From: Echinostoma caproni
Lineage: Eukaryota > Platyhelminthes > Trematoda > Plagiorchiida > Echinostomatidae
DNA length: 64,000 nt
Direction: 5' to 3'
NCBI GenBank assembly: GCA_900618425.1
Contig: UZAN01040859.1
Span: forward strand, 1-64,000
The position numbers and the translations under genes are program-made. A model generated the notes under the pieces. That model saw nothing but the letters and a program-made list of their open reading frames with translations. It did no database searches and was not told the DNA's origin. Shown one piece after another: positions 59,680 to 64,000 of the stretch (its first letter is position 1; every line of letters begins with the position of its first letter).

Positions 59680-60112
59680 AATCATCATCATCTTACAGCA
59701 TGAACCAGTGAAGAAAAACCTCACTGATCAATATCAAGCTCGTGGTGTGAACAGCGTCAATTCGAGTGTGTAGGGTGTACAGATGGCGGGTCTGATTGGA
59801 AGAGGGAAAACGGATCCAATATCAGTACACTCTTCGAACAGTTTGACTTAGGGCCAACCATGCCACCGTGCTACAGTCAGTTCTTTGCTACATCCTTCGA
59901 TACACCCAGCCAAACGGTTACCGGATTTTTGGGAACCCAGTCTGAAAAACGAATGATAATAAGTTCATCTACTTTCTCCCATATCTTGACAATACTCCAT
60001 GTCTGATTTGTGCATCATCTATTGATCTCCAGGTAATTCCCACCGTAGGGGATTAGGAGCTACTGACGACTGATAAACATGCGCAGCATGTACCCTAACC
60101 AGCGAGGTCTAT
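59680..60112 (-). mobile_element. RTE non-LTR retrotransposon, 3' end fragment
   Basis: The minus strand reads LGYMLRMF and later WVPKNPVTVWLGVSKDVAKN, matching in order the RWLGHMLRMP and later blocks of the 13 kb copy. It ends in the same 3' terminus: GATCAGTGAGGTTTTTCTTC, ACTGGTTCATGCTGTA and a GAT-repeat tail (59691-59680). It is strongly decayed. The shared terminus shows both copies belong to one RTE lineage, different from the copy at 45-46.5 kb. Confidence 0.75.
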
Positions 60113-60254
60113 GCTATCTAAACCCATGGAAGAACTCGTAAAAAAATTGCTGTGATCTACACAGGACTGAACCCTTATAGTCAAAAGGGCCTATTGTGGG
60201 TATGTGAAGAGATAGCTGAAACATCAGGTTAATGAAGATCGAAAGAAGGAAATA

Positions 60255-61745
60255 CACTCCGAGACAAAAGTAGTGCACCCCCACTCCCATCCCCAAAAAT
60301 TTTTCATTTTATCTCCACTCCCACAAGCATGATCATTACCACTTTGATGAGTCTACACAACAACCGAAATTCCAAATTTAACCAAATTATCTTTCATTTT
60401 AACGAAAATATACAAGAGGAACAGAATTTTCACTACGATAAGAACATTGCTCTCTCCTCCATGGACTTTACTCATTGAAGCTATTTTAATACTCTGCATA
60501 CAACTTCGAATCATGTCCCTGCCGCTACTATTCCACTACATGATCAATGATGCCTCTAATGCGTGTTTTGTGGTGTAAACTCTGAATTGTTGGTACGCTT
60601 TTCTATTGCGTTAAAATCTAGGATGCTCACAAGCCATACCGTTATTCCGATGCCGCGAACTACGACATTGTCATGCTGTAAAATGACTTCAGGATGACTA
60701 TTTGATGCTATTGTTGGCATGAGATGTCGCCCCAATGTACGAATATGTGAAACATAATCTTGTACTACGCATAGTATACATGTTTGGCCGATGCTAGATA
60801 AGGCACCCGGTACCATCAAGGAGTTTTGATCGTCAACTGGCTTGCCGAAGTACCGCTCTTCTTTTCATAGATTATACCAATTCCAGTTTCATGCACCTGG
60901 TCCATCTAAATTAAATTATCATCGATCGTGTAGACGAAATTCCATTTGGTTTTCCGAGTTAAATGGGTTCCAGTCCACAACAAACGTTTCTTTTTCTTAT
61001 GCGTTTAAAAATGTTATGGCTAAGCACCTTCTCACTTGTATTATCCAAGGAACCGTTCTGAGTGTATCGTTGGCACTGACAAGCTCGGCTCAAGCACTGT
61101 TTTCATTTTCGATGCGTGGTTCATGGAGTTTAAGGACATACGTAGCAACATGTTTTCATCTTTGTTCGAGATTTTTTGATATCCAGTTTGTTTTCATCTG
61201 CTTCTGTTTCAAATATCGTGTCACAGCGTGATCGGGACGGATTTCACGGTTTGGCCTTTGCATGTGTGCTGACGGTGATCTCACGAAAAGCATCAATTTT
61301 GGATTTCTCGTTATCAGTGAGCCTTTCCCAACGCGCCATGCTTGAGACTTGCAGTGACATGTTTAGATGTCATTTTTCCTTCAAAGTCACTGAGTGATAT
61401 GAGTATGTGGCCACTGTTAACATGGTGTCAATTAGCAGTGGCTTATCGAACACTGACTCCCCACGATTGCCGGTTGTCTTATCGAAATACAAATTCGGAA
61501 TTTCCAGTACCCCGTTGTTTAACTGAGTTGTACGTGTTAAGTACATGGGGATGCAATACTTTTGTCGTAGTGAAAATTTTGCATTTTCTGTGTATTTTTA
61601 TTAAAGTAAAAGATCATTTGATGAAATTTAGCAGTTCATTTTTTCATTCGGTTGCTGTTTATATTCTCAAAAACAGTTATGGTCGTGCAGGTGGGAGTAA
61701 AAACAGTCAAACAACTTAGGAGGCAATACTTTTATTGCTTGGTTT
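60255..61745 (-). mobile_element. Tc1-like DNA transposon with IR/DR-type ends (dead)
   Basis: About 1.5 kb. Each end carries an inverted region of about 200 bases with two direct-repeat sites. On the left the outer site contains GACAAAAGTAGTGCACCCCC (60262-60281) and the inner CACTACGATAAGAACATTGC (60431-60450). On the right, in reverse, the inner is near 61572-61547 and the outer near 61738-61718 (GCAATAAAAGTATTGCCTCC). The spacer between sites is also inverted-repeat related (GTGAAAATT start; ACTCCCAC.TGCA block). This matches the IR/DR layout known from some Tc1-family elements. A broken transposase lies between. A flanking TA is visible on the left only. Confidence 0.85.
60556..61339 (-). 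pseudogene. Tc1/mariner-family transposase pseudogene
   Basis: Starts MARWERLTDNEKSKIDAFRE at 61339, the helix-turn-helix DNA-binding start typical of this family. It then breaks through stops and frameshifts. Later blocks: FRLHDR followed by two stops and FNLDGPG (first catalytic aspartate region, family SDE..FNLDG), KEERYFGK, LMVPGALSSIGQT, and HLMPTIASNSHPEVILQHDN (second aspartate, near 60671). The last is ILDFNAIEK, resembling the SPDLNPIE box with the third acidic residue. In the family this enzyme cuts and pastes the element at TA sites. This copy cannot be translated intact. Confidence 0.88.
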
Positions 61746-64000
61746 CTGTGCTACTGAGAAGCAGAGGGTAGACATGCCTACTTACCCCTACGAGTAATCC
61801 GTATGCGTTCTACACCCGATTCTTACAGACGAACGAATGCAAGTGAGTACGAATGAGGGTACTGAACCATGATCACGACAGTTTTTATTCCACGCATTTA
61901 CCAAATCTTTGACACTATTCTCCTCAGAACAGTACGAAAACATTTATGATACATCCTAATGAGCTAAGAAAAATATGTATTTTGACTCCCCTTGTAATCC
62001 TCGCACACTGACAGCCGAGCTTTACGTTCACTGAAAATGTTTCAAACCTGAGGTTGCAATGACCGATCAACTGCGATCTAACTTTTGATCAGATTGTGGA
62101 CATCATCCAAACGCAAATGTCACATAATGTTCGTGTTTCGAGTATCTTTATTTCACAATATAGCTTGGATGAAACCCTTTTTTCTAAGAATCAGGTCAAC
62201 GGTATCAGAAAAGCTTAACTTTTATATTCTTCGGGGCAACATTAATTTAAACATCGGGCTGAACAGAATATAGTTGTTGGAAAGTGGGATGGATTTAATC
62301 AGAAATGTGTTCAAATGACTGTTGGGTCATTCTAGAGGGGGTTTGGAAGTTCCGGTTGCTTCTTGTAAACTTTTCAGGAAACGATTACAATGAATGTGCC
62401 CCTTGATTATCTTGGTTGGATTACATTACCTAACATGTTTCACGACAACTTCACTGAAGAGAAGTGTTTCAGTGAGTGAGGAACTAATCCATACGATCAA
62501 CCTGTGCATCCGAAACCACGAATTTTTAACTAAACTGGCAACCAACAAACCCTAAAGTTGTTGGTTAAAGATTACGGTTCACACAAGTTTTTTAAAGTTC
62601 CACAAGGGTAACTGAAGCACTTTCATCTAAACCGTACGGTACTTTTTTGGTCTTGCGTGGTTTTCTACGGCACCGTCACACGTTCATGCTTCGGTTGCCT
62701 GATTCTGAGATGAAAATCCGGAACAGAAAGATGCCCTATAGTGTAGTAGTTCATCTTGGTGGCCGAATCGATAGCATGAGAATATCTGGCACGGGTTTCG
62801 CATTATGACAGCGCAAAAGCTGATGAGAAGGCACAGTTAATTCAGCCTCCGATCTAGAAGTAACGCGCATAAACCATAGGCCCAGTGGATGCACGGTGAT
62901 GTTAACAGCGATGCACACTGATCCGGTCTTCAAGGTGTCACTCGAATCCTGCTACTGGTATTCGAAATTGGACGTAAATACAATAAAGATATTGAACCGA
63001 AGGAGTCGATGGATGAAGTGAGAAGTATAAGCAATGAGCCAAAAATGAGTTGCTTGTCCCAACTTCAAAGGAACTCGAAAGTTATATTTAGAGAGACCAA
63101 ATTACGCGCCAAAGAACAATGCAAAAAAATATTGTAAACACTAAAACACAATGCTTCTCCGTCACTTGAAATCCGCTCTACAGCCGACCCAGAATCTCAG
63201 TACTGAAAGCTGCTTGATAAAAATGCCAAGTTTAATCAGAAAGTGAATGGGACTGCGGCACGTTTGTAACGAAGCCCGAGAGGCATAGCACTAACCTGAG
63301 ACGAAATCCCCATCAAACATGGCTTTGCGACCAACGTAGTAGCAATAAGTGACACGTTGAGCCAAACTGAAACGCTCATTCATGCCCAGGTTATCGATTG
63401 CCCGAATCATTGACTTGCATAGATTTAGTTTGTTGATCTAATCAGATGGGAGGAAAGTGATAGGGGCAGAGAAGGATAGAGAGAGACGGATGCAAGAGGT
63501 GTTGTAACACATGGGTGAAGGAGCCACGGAGAATCAGAGAGCACATATATTCCTGTAATCAGTGCCAGTAAACATACCTGGAAGTATATCTTGAAAAGTT
63601 GATTTGCCAGGCCCATCATTCCTAGTTTTTTTGAGTCTTCTATCTGCGTCCGGCTGTGAAATCAAGATAACATTACTTGAGTGGGTAAGGGAATAAACAC
63701 AAAAGGAATTTCAAACCATCGAACACGCATACGCACAGAAACTAAGACATATAACAACGAAATCAACAACCATGTGTAGGTAAGATCAGAGAGGTAACAT
63801 CTATTTAACTTTTGACCTATAGGCCACTATCCTCTGGATGTGGATGAGTTGTCCAGAAGGATATCTTTAATAGCAGAGGTCCACAAAAAAGTCGATTAAG
63901 ATCGCAAACCAGTCTTGGTTTTACTCGCGTAATCCAGAGCTAATTCGATGACCTAATTATTCCATATTAAGCTTGATGGTATTTATCCAGTAACATACTT
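61746..64000. other. No recognisable gene
   Basis: Short frames only; nothing identified to the window end. Confidence 0.35.

Overview
This is a eukaryotic genomic window, most likely from a parasitic flatworm and probably a digenean trematode. It is AT-rich and gene-poor. Its degraded RTE and CR1-like retrotransposons have the protein style of digenean genomes, and it carries hammerhead-ribozyme SINE-like repeats of a kind established in schistosomes. It is draft assembly, with three long N gaps (11141-11824, 43280-43621, 56735-57667) and two single Ns (about 38867 and 44886). The organism call is inference from repeat families, not from a marker gene.

One cellular gene is clear: a P2X-type trimeric cation channel on the minus strand (37751-39290). 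It reads without introns and is split only by an assembly artefact at the single N. All ten ectodomain cysteines and both membrane segments are present, but most canonical ATP-contact residues are replaced. No other cellular gene could be assigned. Several unassigned ORFs and one candidate 39-nt microexon are listed at low confidence.

Most of the rest is transposon remains. Going left to right: Ty3/Gypsy integrase (2.3-3.1 kb); a cluster of tRNA-headed repeats, here called family A (10.0-12.3 kb); RTE 3' end (13.0-13.8); Penelope-type hammerhead-like stem (20.25); CR1-like element (22.0-23.9); RTE endonuclease (25.0-26.0); family B repeats (27.05-27.5); another tRNA-like repeat (28.5); family A inverted pair around a CA microsatellite (31.9-32.6); Penelope GIY-YIG end (33.7-34.0) abutting a nearly full-length CR1-like element (34.0-36.8); P2X (37.8-39.3); large hairpin (42.1); internally deleted RTE (45.0-46.5); CR1-like end (50.6-51.3); single family B copy (53.1); RTE 3' end (59.7-60.1); and a Tc1-like transposon with IR/DR ends (60.26-61.74).

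The most unusual signal is the two repeat families A and B. Each joins a tRNA-like pol III head (A and B boxes) to a type I hammerhead ribozyme with a 6-bp stem I, a 4-bp stem II with a six-base loop and a tiny palindromic stem III. Seven of the eight copies seen lie in oppositely oriented pairs. Every ribozyme copy carries at least one core or cleavage-site change, but the across-copy consensus is a complete hammerhead. Whether these families are already catalogued cannot be decided without a database.
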